DNA of 64,000 nt from Kibdelosporangium banguiense. GTDB taxonomy: Bacteria > Actinomycetota > Actinomycetes > Mycobacteriales > Pseudonocardiaceae. The notes under the pieces are model-generated. The model searched no databases. It worked only from the letters and a program-made list of their open reading frames with translations, and had not been told where the DNA came from. Positions 34,001-42,377 of the stretch are shown here, one piece after another. The number at the start of each line of letters is the position of its first letter. Position 1 is the stretch's first letter. A program made the position numbers and the translations under genes. The stretch is from the NCBI RefSeq assembly GCF_017876405.1, contig NZ_JAGINW010000001.1:1997203-2061202 (forward strand). Direction: 5' to 3'.

Positions 34001-34529
34001 CTCCCGGCCACGGACCTGGCGTCGGGTTGTCGGCGTCAGGCCTTTCCTCCTGATCAGTGCGGTACGGCACGAAACCGCGCGCCTGGTAGTTCTTCAACGC
34101 GTGCGGGCCGTCGAGCGTGCACGTGTGCAGCCAGACCCGGTTCGTGCCAGGGATTTCCCACGCCCGGCGGACGACCTCGGTCAGCAGGTGGCCGCCGATG
34201 CCACGGCCGATGAACGCGGGCAGCAGGCCGAAGTTCTCGATCTCGACCTCGCCGTCCTTGGCCGCCAGCACCGCGTAGCCCGCAGGCGTGCCGCGGTAAT
34301 AGGCGGCCCACAGTTCGACGCCGGTCCGGGCCACCCAGGCCTGCCATTGGTGCCAGGTCCAGGTCACCCGGCTGGTCCAGTGCCAGTCGCCGCCGACCGA
34401 GGTGTAGAAGAACCGGTGCAGCTCCGGCGACGGCTCCTGAGCGTGCACGACCTGCACGTCGTCGGGCACTTTCGCGGGCTTCAGATCAGCCAGGCCGGTC
34501 TGCTGGACGTAAGTGATGGTGACGAGCAC
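33969..34529 (-). CDS. GNAT family N-acetyltransferase
   Basis: 186 residues from a GTG. The acetyl-CoA motif is LLPAFIGRGIGGHLL (about residues 103-117), followed by NRVWLHTCTLDGPHALKNY and ARGFVPYR. It is of the GNAT type close to those annotated as acetyltransferase next to amino-acid or polyamine genes. Substrate unknown. The C-terminal Pro-rich tail overlaps the end of the permease gene on the other strand. Confidence 0.85.
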   Translation of the reverse strand: MLVTITYVQQTGLADLKPAKVPDDVQVVHAQEPSPELHRFFYTSVGGDWHWTSRVTWTWHQWQAWVARTGVELWAAYYRGTPAGYAVLAAKDGEVEIENFGLLPAFIGRGIGGHLLTEVVRRAWEIPGTNRVWLHTCTLDGPHALKNYQARGFVPYRTDQEERPDADNPTPGPWPGANREAPPSPA

Positions 34530-34563
34530 GCGATCAGTTCATCACGTGCCCGTCACCCGCGCA

Positions 34564-35541
<978 letters not shown>

Positions 35542-35584
35542 TCATTCAGGGGTACGCATGAGTGAGGCGGTACCCGCCGTTCGT

Positions 35585-35656
35585 TGGTCGCGCACCCTGG
35601 TGTCGAACCAGGCATCCCAGAGATATGAGCTCCAGGTGGCCGCCGGACCGTGCGCG
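35585..35656 (-). tRNA. Atypical tRNA-Met(CAT)-like gene
   Basis: It has a perfect acceptor stem CGCGCAC/GTGCGCG, discriminator A and encoded CCA. The anticodon arm is TGGAG-CTCATAT-CTCTG (anticodon CAT, two wobble pairs), and the T-arm is CCTGG-TTCGACA-CCAGG. The stretch between acceptor and anticodon stems is only 15 nt (GGTCCGGCGGCCACC), so the D-arm is reduced and T8 is missing. It starts 4 bp after the 3' exon of the split tRNA-Asn. It could be a specialised or degenerate tRNA rather than a normal elongator. Confidence 0.55.
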
Positions 35657-35668
35657 CGTGCTCCCGCG

Positions 35669-35741
35669 GTCGGGTAGCCCGGGGCATCTCAGCCCCAGGC
35701 TCCCGCAGATCCGTACGTGAACCTCTCGGTTCATACGGCTC
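35669..35741 (-). ncRNA. Group II intron domains V and VI
   Basis: Domain V is the 34-nt hairpin at 35708-35741, starting GAGCCGTATG with the catalytic AGC triad and closing with CACGTACGGATC. Domain VI follows as GCCTGGGGC/GCCCCGGGC stem with the unpaired A near the 3' end. Confidence 0.85.
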
Positions 35742-35753
35742 TTGTCACCTTGA

Positions 35754-37025
35754 TCACCAGACAGAAGTGACCCATTTCCAGTGCACGAACAGCCGGGGAT
35801 ACGAACGCGTGACCCCTTCAATGCACTGGCGGGCCTTCTTGACTGCCGCCAACCGTCTGTACTTGTCGCGGATCCAGCGCACCAAGTAGGCGTTGATGCG
35901 CCCCAAGAGCGGATACAGCTTGGACTGATAGAACCGGCCGTAATACTGCATCCAACCCGCCACGATCGGATTGATCTCCTTGGCGAGTCCCGAGAAGGTG
36001 TGATTGCCGCGCAGGTGAAGCCCCCACTTGCGGACCTCACCACTGATCTTCTTCAAGGCTTCCTTGCTGATCGCAGGCGAGAACGACAGGAACATCGCTC
36101 CCTTCTTATCCCGCGCACCACGTGCCTGGAACGTATAACCGAGGAAGGTGAAAGAGGTGTGTTCGTACGAACCGCGCCTCTTCCCATCCTGGCAATACAC
36201 GATCTTGGTCTTGTCGGGATGCAACGTCAGCCCGACTTCGGCCATCCTGTTCCTCAGCGCCCGCAGAACCGCACGGGCCTGCTGCTCGCTCACGCAGTGC
36301 ACTACCGCGTCATCGGCGTAGCGCTCGAACTCGACCGTCGGGAATTCCCGGGTCAGCCACATGTCGAACGCGTAGTGCATGAACAGATTCGCCAGCACGG
36401 GAGAGACCGCCGATCCTTGCGGCGTGCCCCGGTCTCTCTCCTGCAAGGAACCATCCGGGAGCTGCAACGGGGCAGCAAGCCACCGTTTCACATACAGCAG
36501 CACCCAACTGGCGTCGGTGTGTGCTTCCACAGCCTTGACGATGAGATCCCACCGGACGCTGTCGAAGAACTTCTGGATATCGAGGTCGATAACCCAGTCG
36601 CGCTTCCAACACCGCTTCCGGCAGCGTTCCACCGCTTGCAGGGCGGACCGCTTCGGCCGGTACCCCCAGGAGTCATCGTGGAACGCCGGTTCCACGCGTT
36701 CTCCCAGATGACGGGCCACTACAGTCTGTGCCACCCTGTCGGCGACCGTGGGCACGCCCAACAGGCGCACCCCGCCACCGTGCTGCTTCGGAATTTCCAC
36801 CGCGAGCACTGGAGGCGGAAAGTACGATCCCGAGGACATGCGATTCCAGATCTTGTACAGATTGTTCTTCAGATCGGCCTCGAACTCCTCGATGGACTGC
36901 CCGTCCACCCCTGGCGCTCCCTTGTTCTTCCTCACCTCCTGGAAGGCCTCCCAGACCTCCCACTTCGAGATATCAAACGGTCTGCCTTGCGACTTCAGTT
37001 TGTTCACGTAGCTCCTCCCAGGCAC
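35754..37025 (-). CDS. ltrA: Group II intron reverse transcriptase/maturase
   Basis: 423 residues. Reverse transcriptase motifs are in order: KNKGAPGVDGQSIEEF (RT0/1), RLLGVPTVADRVAQ, DLDIQKFFDSV (first catalytic Asp), RGTPQGSAVSPVLANL, RYADDAVVHC (YADD active site), LHPDKTKIVY and FLGYTF. The maturase domain X follows with the group II maturase motif HWKWV at the end. There is no HNH endonuclease domain. It lies in intron domain IV and should promote splicing and target-primed mobility of the host intron. Confidence 0.95.
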   Translation of the reverse strand: MPGRSYVNKLKSQGRPFDISKWEVWEAFQEVRKNKGAPGVDGQSIEEFEADLKNNLYKIWNRMSSGSYFPPPVLAVEIPKQHGGGVRLLGVPTVADRVAQTVVARHLGERVEPAFHDDSWGYRPKRSALQAVERCRKRCWKRDWVIDLDIQKFFDSVRWDLIVKAVEAHTDASWVLLYVKRWLAAPLQLPDGSLQERDRGTPQGSAVSPVLANLFMHYAFDMWLTREFPTVEFERYADDAVVHCVSEQQARAVLRALRNRMAEVGLTLHPDKTKIVYCQDGKRRGSYEHTSFTFLGYTFQARGARDKKGAMFLSFSPAISKEALKKISGEVRKWGLHLRGNHTFSGLAKEINPIVAGWMQYYGRFYQSKLYPLLGRINAYLVRWIRDKYRRLAAVKKARQCIEGVTRSYPRLFVHWKWVTSVW

Positions 37026-37657
37026 ATGCCTGGTTGACTAAAAGAACAGAACCACAGATGACCCAGCCCCTTCGCTCCACCTCCATTACAGAGGCTTCGG
37101 CACTACTACGAGCTGGTCCGCCAGCCGACCCCGCGTCGGTACTCAGTCTCTTACGGTTTAGCCGCTTGAAATTCTCCCTCTCGCCGTCCACAAGGGACAG
37201 CAGTGTCGGGGCAAGCCTTCTCACGTTCCCCGTGGAAGCAGCAGATCAGGCTCACGTCGCCTCCATGCCGGACACCACCTGGCCAGTCGACGGGCACCCG
37301 CCAGGCTCATCCCGGGATTTCCTGGACACCCCGGTTTTGATGTCAACTGATTCGATTTCGACACGTCAGCAGCGATTCGCTTGCGCTCGTCTTCCTGATC
37401 CCTACCTGACACCTATCTGATGCCTTTTCCTCATCGCTCACCACGACAGTCTTCAGCTAACGCAGCATGAGGCGGTTTGAAGCCTCCCCCCGCAGGGCGG
37501 CTCCGAAGGGCCACAACCTTCATCTTCCACGTGGCATCGCTTCGGGAACTCTGCCTACATCCAAGCTCCTTCCACGTTCGTGACACACCCAGGATTCGAA
37601 CCTGGCCTTACCGATTAACAGTCGGTTGTGCTGCCGCTGACACCACGCGGGAAAGAC

Positions 37658-37686
37658 AAAAGCCGCCCATCGCGGCGATGAGCGGC
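37658..37686 (-). terminator. Terminator-like hairpin directly before tRNA-Asn
   Basis: On the minus strand AGCCGCTCATCG and CGATGGGCGGCT pair (one mismatch) and are followed by TTTT, only 5 bp before the tRNA 5' end. No promoter can fit between, so the tRNA must be transcribed through it. Confidence 0.65.
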
Positions 37687-37709
37687 TCCCTGACACGTGA
37701 CAGTGCTTG

Positions 37710-37754
37710 TCACATCGGGGAACCACGACCCTGCATCCGATTGCGCTTCGTCAT
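37710..37754 (-). CDS. 14-residue micro-ORF upstream of tRNA-Asn
   Basis: Encodes MTKRNRMQGRGSPM. GGAG lies only 2 bp from the ATG, so initiation signals are weak. The TGA stop is part of the perfect hairpin GTGACA-GTGCT-TGTCAC. The last sense codon is ATG and the ORF has one AAT codon, matching the anticodons CAT and GTT of the two downstream tRNA genes. It is a possible leader peptide; it could also be chance. Confidence 0.35.
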   Translation of the reverse strand: MTKRNRMQGRGSPM

Positions 37755-37793
37755 GACTCCAGGCTCGCACGCCGGTCAACAGACTTTTCCACC

Positions 37794-37904
37794 TGTGGAC
37801 AACCCTGTGGATGACTGGGGATAACTGTGGACAACCCGAGTCCGATCCCGAGGCCGATGTTATTGGAGGTGTGGATGGGACACCCCGTGCACAGCTGTGG
37901 ATAA
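37794..37904. other. Cluster of DnaA-box-like 9-mers
   Basis: All in one orientation: TGTGGACAA (37794 and 37826; the complement TTGTCCACA is the actinomycete consensus), TGTGGATGA (37806), TGTGGATGG (37870) and TGTGGATAA (37896; complement TTATCCACA), plus the weaker TGGGGATAA at 37816. No dnaA or dnaN gene is near, so this is not the chromosomal origin. It may titrate DnaA or control a promoter. Confidence 0.6.
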
Positions 37905-37956
37905 GAACCCGGCCGCGATCCGTCCACTGTAGACGGAAAGCGATTCCGGACAGGGC

Positions 37957-37993
37957 AGAGGGGCGGGCTCCACGCCGAGGTGCCCGCCCCTCT
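37957..37993 (-). terminator. Hairpin after the LAKTG surface protein gene
   Basis: AGAGGGGCGGGC and GCCCGCCCCTCT are 12-bp perfect arms around a 13-nt loop, 20 bp beyond the stop at 38014. Likely terminator. Confidence 0.7.
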
Positions 37994-38013
37994 TCTTCCC
38001 CGTCCTGCTCAGA

Positions 38014-39780
38014 TCACCGATCCGAGCCGGTCGGATCGCGGCGACGACGAGTCGCCACGACCGCGCCGGTACCGAGCAGGAGCAAGGTCATCCCGGTGAT
38101 GCTCAGCCCCAGCACGTCGTCCGCGCCGGTCTTCGCCAGCTCGACCACCTTGCCCTGGGCGCCCGCACCGGCAAGCTGCTCGTCTGGTGGCCCGAAGGGC
38201 ACGACGATGCTGTTGCGCGGCGGAGAGGGCCGCGGCTGGCCGCATTCAGGCGAGGGCGCAGGCAGCCCCGGAACCTCGCCCGCACCCGGGGCGGCCTGGG
38301 CGCCGGTCTGTAGGACGCTGTCGGCCCACACGTCCACCATGGTCTGCGGGTTCTCCGATTTCATCATCGAACCGGACGGCGGGTAGTAGTACAGCGAGTA
38401 CTTGGCCGCGCCCGCGGCCAGGCCGGTGATCTCCGCGACGCCCTGCTGGTCGGTCGTCTTCTCAGCGACCTTGCAGGCACGGTCGTCGACGACGATCACC
38501 TTCACCCCGGGAAGGCCCGGGTGCTCCGTCTCGACGTCACCGGTGGGGTTGTTCCTGACCGTCACCTGGAGCCCGCCGCGGCCGCCTGGCACAAGGGCAG
38601 TGTCGTTGGCGGTCGGCAGGTTGTCCGAGCTCATGTAGCCCTGATAGGCGAAGTCGCACCAGGCGGACACGGCGCCGATCCGGTACGCGCCCTGCGGCAC
38701 AGTGCTGGTGACGTCGAACGTCGTTGTCCGGCCCGGGGGCAGGGTCACGCCCTTGGCCAGGGTGTCCAGGTCGCCCCAGCCCGGACCGGTGGGCAGCCCG
38801 CCTTCGGCCCCGCCCCGGTTGCAGTTGGCGACAATCCCGCTCAGCGGGTACTCACCGGCGTTGGTCAGCGACACCGTGACCTGCGCGAGCTCGCCGGGCT
38901 GGTAGGTGTCCTTGGTGAACTTCAGCTCCGGTTTCAGCACGCCGGTCAGGTTGCGGACGCCTCGGATCCGGAGTCCCACAGCGCCCTGCGGGCCGATCTC
39001 GACCGTGCCGGACAGCAGCTTCCAGCCGTTGACCTCCGCGTCCACGGTCCGGTACCTGGTCGTGGGGAGGTCCGGGAAGGTGAACACACCGGCCCCGTTG
39101 GACGTGGCCGTGTACTGCTCCTCGGGGTTGCTGGCGTACTCCCATACGAGTTTGACGCCAGGCAGCTCTTCGCCCGCGTCGAACCCGCCATCGCCGTCCA
39201 TGTCGCCGTAGACGACGCCGCTGGCGTCACCACGGATCAGGGTCACCGGTGCTTCGGCGACGAACTGCTTGCCGTTCCCATTCGCCTCGACGAACACGAC
39301 GGCGTGCACCCGCACCCGAGTCGCCTGGGCGCTCTTGGGATAGCCGGACAGGTTGACGGTGTGCGTGGCGCCCGGCTCAAGCGGCACTCCGGCGCCCTGC
39401 AGGTCTCCCCACTGGGCGCTGGTGTCCAGTGGGATCAGGCTGCCCGGGTCCTCGGGGATCAGCGACCCGTTGAGCATCATGCCTGTGTTGCCCACGTTCT
39501 TGAGGGTGACGACGGCCTTGATCAGTTCGCCGGTCCGGTAGCCGGACTTGTCGAAGGCGACCTCGACCTCCAGCGGCACCGGGGCGTCCTGGGATGACCT
39601 ACCCGGCGTAGCCGATACATCCGATTGGGTTAACGTCGGCGCGTTCATGGCCGTCAACGGCTTGGCAATGGCCGGACCTGCCGTGCCGGTGAGGCCGAGC
39701 GTGATCGCCACGGCAAACGCGGCGAGGTGCGCGCGCCGTCCACCGGTCAAGAAAGTACTTCCGGGGAATCTACTGTTCAT
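38014..39780 (-). CDS. Sortase-anchored multi-domain surface protein
   Basis: 588 residues if started at the ATG at 39780, which places the signal peptide (LAAFAVAITLGLTGTAGPAIA) correctly; an upstream ATG at 39834 would add 18 unlikely residues. The body has CARDF-like beta domains (VEVAFDKSGYRTGELIKAVV and LKFTKDTYQPGELAQVTVSL), SdrD-B-like modules (GVVYGDMDGDGGFDAGEELP, calcium-binding look) and a Pro-rich stalk. The C terminus has LAKTG, a hydrophobic helix and an RRRRD tail, a sortase signal. It is a wall-anchored structural or adhesive protein, divergent from the XRE regulator. Confidence 0.85.
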   Translation of the reverse strand: MNSRFPGSTFLTGGRRAHLAAFAVAITLGLTGTAGPAIAKPLTAMNAPTLTQSDVSATPGRSSQDAPVPLEVEVAFDKSGYRTGELIKAVVTLKNVGNTGMMLNGSLIPEDPGSLIPLDTSAQWGDLQGAGVPLEPGATHTVNLSGYPKSAQATRVRVHAVVFVEANGNGKQFVAEAPVTLIRGDASGVVYGDMDGDGGFDAGEELPGVKLVWEYASNPEEQYTATSNGAGVFTFPDLPTTRYRTVDAEVNGWKLLSGTVEIGPQGAVGLRIRGVRNLTGVLKPELKFTKDTYQPGELAQVTVSLTNAGEYPLSGIVANCNRGGAEGGLPTGPGWGDLDTLAKGVTLPPGRTTTFDVTSTVPQGAYRIGAVSAWCDFAYQGYMSSDNLPTANDTALVPGGRGGLQVTVRNNPTGDVETEHPGLPGVKVIVVDDRACKVAEKTTDQQGVAEITGLAAGAAKYSLYYYPPSGSMMKSENPQTMVDVWADSVLQTGAQAAPGAGEVPGLPAPSPECGQPRPSPPRNSIVVPFGPPDEQLAGAGAQGKVVELAKTGADDVLGLSITGMTLLLLGTGAVVATRRRRDPTGSDR

Positions 39781-40024
39781 GCTGTTCGGGGCGGGGGTGG
39801 TTGGTGGCCGGCGGCTGGGACCACCGACCACCATGACTGCCAGGCAGCAGTCCCCCCAGGTTCCCCCCTGGTTCCCCCCTTTCGGGTCGGGCTGCAGCCT
39901 ACGGCCGGCAAGGCTGCCGCGGCACCGTTCCGCCGGTCACGAAGACCTTGAAAGACGGTCACGCGTGGTAACCTTTGTCGCCCGTTGGTGGGCCCATAAC
40001 CAGCATGCGTTGGAGGGGGACGCG

Positions 40025-41374
40025 ATGGGAGGGGTTGACCGTCGACTGGCTGATGGGAAACGGGAAACACCTGGGGCGAATGTGGACGATCGGTCCAGAC
40101 TGTTCGCAGAACAGTTGCGGCGTATGCGTTTGGCGGCCGGACTGTCGCTGTCGGAACTAGCCAGGCGGGTCCACTACAGCAAGGGATATCTCAGCAAGGT
40201 CGAGACCGGCGTCAAGCCCGCCGGTGGCGACCTGGCCAGGCGCTGCGACGCGGCACTGGAAGCGGACGGGAAACTCGCCGCACTGCTCACCCAGCCCGGC
40301 ACACCGGACCCCGGCAGCCGGGACGAGGCGTGGACGGGCGAGGTGTGGACGATGAATCTGGACTCGGGCGGAACCAGCTGGTTCAACCCGGTGCGACGCA
40401 GGGACGCGCTCGCGTCCGGCGCGGCACTGCTGACCCTCGGCTTCTCCGATCGGCGCGCCTCGGCCGCGGTGCAGCAGGAGACGACCATCGCCTCCTTCCA
40501 GACGATCTTCGAACAGCACCGCAAGCTCGGCCAGACGATGAGCCCGGTGATGGTGCTGCCGTCGCTGATCGCCCAGACCCACACCCTGCGCGAACTGGCG
40601 CGGGTGGCCCAGTCCCCCGCCCGCGAACGGTATCTGCGGCTCGCGTCCCGGTATGCCGAGTACACCGGCTGGATGACGCAGGAAGCCGGCAACGACCAGG
40701 CCGCGATGTGGTGGACGAAGAACGCGGTCGACATGGCCGGCGCCGCGGGTGACCTCGACCTGGCCGCGCACAGTCTGGTCCGGCACGCGTTGATCGCGCT
40801 GTACCGCGAAGACCCCATAGAGACCGTCGACCTGGCGCAGCAAGCGCAGGCCGACTCGAACGCGTCCACCCGAATCCGTGGCATGGCCGCACTGCGCGAA
40901 GCCCAAGGACATGCCCTGGCCGGCTCCGACAGGCTGTGCAGGCTGACGCTGGACCGTGCCGAGACGCTGCTTGCCTCTGTGGCCGCCGAAACTGCGGACG
41001 GCATGGTGCTGGGCGCCCAGGCAGGAACGTCCATGGGGCCGATCGTCACCGGCTGGTGCCTCTACGACCTCGGCCGTCCCCGCGAAGCCGCCGAAGTGCT
41101 CGACCGGGAACTCGGCGGGCTGCCCGCGAACGGGCGTCGCGCACATGCGCGGTTCGGTGCCCGGCAGGCGCTCGCGCATGCCGCCGCCGGCGAGGTCGAC
41201 CACGCATGCCAGCTGTCCCACCAGGTGCTCGACAGTGCCGAAGTCGTCGACTCCGCCACGATCAGGTTCGATCTGCGCAGGCTCGCCCGGACGCTCAGCC
41301 GGTGGTCGTCCCACAAGACTGTGCGTGAACTGCAGCCCAGACTGACCGCGGCACTACACGCGCCGGTCGCCTGA
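40025..41374 (+). CDS. XRE-family regulator with TPR-like C-terminal region
   Basis: 449 residues from an ATG with GGAGGGGGA upstream. N-terminal HTH at about 20-75 (LRRMRLAAGLSLSELARRV, YLSKVETGVKPAG), then a long alpha-solenoid region (LASRYAEYTGWMTQEAG, AHSLVRHALIALYRED, AALREAQGHALAG) as in the actinomycete-specific XRE-TPR regulators. Target genes are unknown; the divergent surface protein and the MoxR operon 37 bp downstream are candidates. The 244-bp region upstream has repeated GGTTCCCCCCT (39858-39890) but no gene. Confidence 0.82.
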   Translation: MGGVDRRLADGKRETPGANVDDRSRLFAEQLRRMRLAAGLSLSELARRVHYSKGYLSKVETGVKPAGGDLARRCDAALEADGKLAALLTQPGTPDPGSRDEAWTGEVWTMNLDSGGTSWFNPVRRRDALASGAALLTLGFSDRRASAAVQQETTIASFQTIFEQHRKLGQTMSPVMVLPSLIAQTHTLRELARVAQSPARERYLRLASRYAEYTGWMTQEAGNDQAAMWWTKNAVDMAGAAGDLDLAAHSLVRHALIALYREDPIETVDLAQQAQADSNASTRIRGMAALREAQGHALAGSDRLCRLTLDRAETLLASVAAETADGMVLGAQAGTSMGPIVTGWCLYDLGRPREAAEVLDRELGGLPANGRRAHARFGARQALAHAAAGEVDHACQLSHQVLDSAEVVDSATIRFDLRRLARTLSRWSSHKTVRELQPRLTAALHAPVA

Positions 41375-41411
41375 GCAGAACACCAGCGGGGAAAGCAGGG
41401 GGCAGTCACCG

Positions 41412-42377
41412 GTGCCGGACGAGGCTATTTTCCAACGGCGATTTCAGCAGGTCAGCCGGAATATCGACGATTTCATCCGGGGCAAACCCCGCCAGGTGCA
41501 CCTGGCTCTGGTCTGCCTGTTCGCCCAGGGCCACCTGCTGATCGAGGACGTGCCCGGGGTGGCGAAGACGTCGCTGGCCAAGGCGATCGCGCAGTCGGTG
41601 GCCGGGACCACGGTCAAGCGCATCCAGTTCACCCCCGACCTGCTGCCCTCCGACGTCACCGGCGTGCACGTCTTCGACCAGGCCGGTGGCCGGTTCGAGT
41701 TCCGCCAGGGCCCGGCGTTCGCCAACATCCTGCTCGGCGACGAGATCAACCGGGCATCCCCGAAGACGCAGTCGGCGCTGCTGGAGGTGATGGCCGAACG
41801 GCAGGTCACCGTGGACGGTGAGCCACGGCCGGTGCCGTTTCCCTTTCTGTGCATCGCCACCCAGAACCCGTTGGAGCACCAGGGCACGTTCGCGCTGCCG
41901 GAGGCCCAGCTCGACCGGTTCATGATGCGGATCACCATCGGCTACCCGGCCGGCCTCGACGAGGAGGTCGCGGTCATCGCCGACGGGATCGCCCGCCGCA
42001 CGCCCGAAGAGCTCAGGTCCGTGATGGAGCTCGACGATCTGCGCCTGATGATCCAGGCCGTGCAGGAACTGCACGTCTCGCCGGAACTGCAGCGCTACGT
42101 CGCGACGATCACCCGCGCCACCCGCAACCACCCGGACGTCAAACTGGGAGTCAGTCCACGCGGAAGCATCGCGCTGGCCAACGCCGCTCAGGCGTACGCG
42201 ATCTCGATGGGACGGTCGTTCGTGACAGCGGACGACGTGAAGTCCGTGGCGACACCCGTGTTGAACCACCGGCTCCTGCTGACCGCGGAGGCTCGGATCC
42301 AGAAGCAGAGCGCCGAGGAGATCGTCGAGGAGATCCTGGCCAGCGCGCCGGTCCCCCGGGCGCCTGGGCGGGTGTGA
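41412..42377 (+). CDS. MoxR family AAA+ ATPase
   Basis: 321 residues from a GTG. Walker A region LLIEDVPGVAKTSLAKAIA, Walker B NILLGDEINRASPKTQSALL, sensor CIATQNPLEHQGTFALPEAQ, and lid domain PRGSIALANAAQAYA. MoxR ATPases act as chaperone-like factors for maturation of metal or membrane complexes and almost always sit with DUF58 genes, as here. It overlaps the DUF58 gene by 4 bp. Confidence 0.93.
   Translation: MPDEAIFQRRFQQVSRNIDDFIRGKPRQVHLALVCLFAQGHLLIEDVPGVAKTSLAKAIAQSVAGTTVKRIQFTPDLLPSDVTGVHVFDQAGGRFEFRQGPAFANILLGDEINRASPKTQSALLEVMAERQVTVDGEPRPVPFPFLCIATQNPLEHQGTFALPEAQLDRFMMRITIGYPAGLDEEVAVIADGIARRTPEELRSVMELDDLRLMIQAVQELHVSPELQRYVATITRATRNHPDVKLGVSPRGSIALANAAQAYAISMGRSFVTADDVKSVATPVLNHRLLLTAEARIQKQSAEEIVEEILASAPVPRAPGRV

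Larger units (their letters stand above)
35669..37588 (-). mobile_element. Group II intron, complete, inserted in tRNA-Asn
   Basis: It begins GTGTG (consensus GUGYG) and ends CTACCCGAC, with a branch-point-like A seven nt from the end. About 560 nt of ribozyme sequence precede the reverse transcriptase ORF, and domains V and VI follow it. The last six exon bases TCCTGG (IBS1) are perfectly complementary to CCAGGA at 37319-37324, about 265 nt into the intron, where EBS1 is expected. Upstream TCGAA segments near 37351-37361 could serve as EBS2 to the T-loop TTCGA. Confidence 0.88.
35661..37652 (-). tRNA. tRNA-Asn(GTT) interrupted by a group II intron
   Basis: The 5' exon (37589-37652) holds acceptor strand TCCCGCG, D-arm GTGTCAGCGGCAGCAC, anticodon arm ACCGA-CTGTTAA-TCGGT and T-arm CCAGG-TTCGAAT-CCTGG. 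The 3' exon (35661-35668) is CGCGGGA plus discriminator G, which pairs perfectly with TCCCGCG. Joined exons give a canonical 72-nt tRNA-Asn without CCA. Between positions 65 and 66 lies a 1920-nt group II intron. Splicing would be needed to make the tRNA. Confidence 0.85.

Noticed and set aside
37794..37904. Chromosomal replication origin
   Set aside because: DnaA-box-like 9-mers are present, but no dnaA, dnaN, parAB or rpmH genes lie nearby and the number of boxes is low for an actinomycete oriC.
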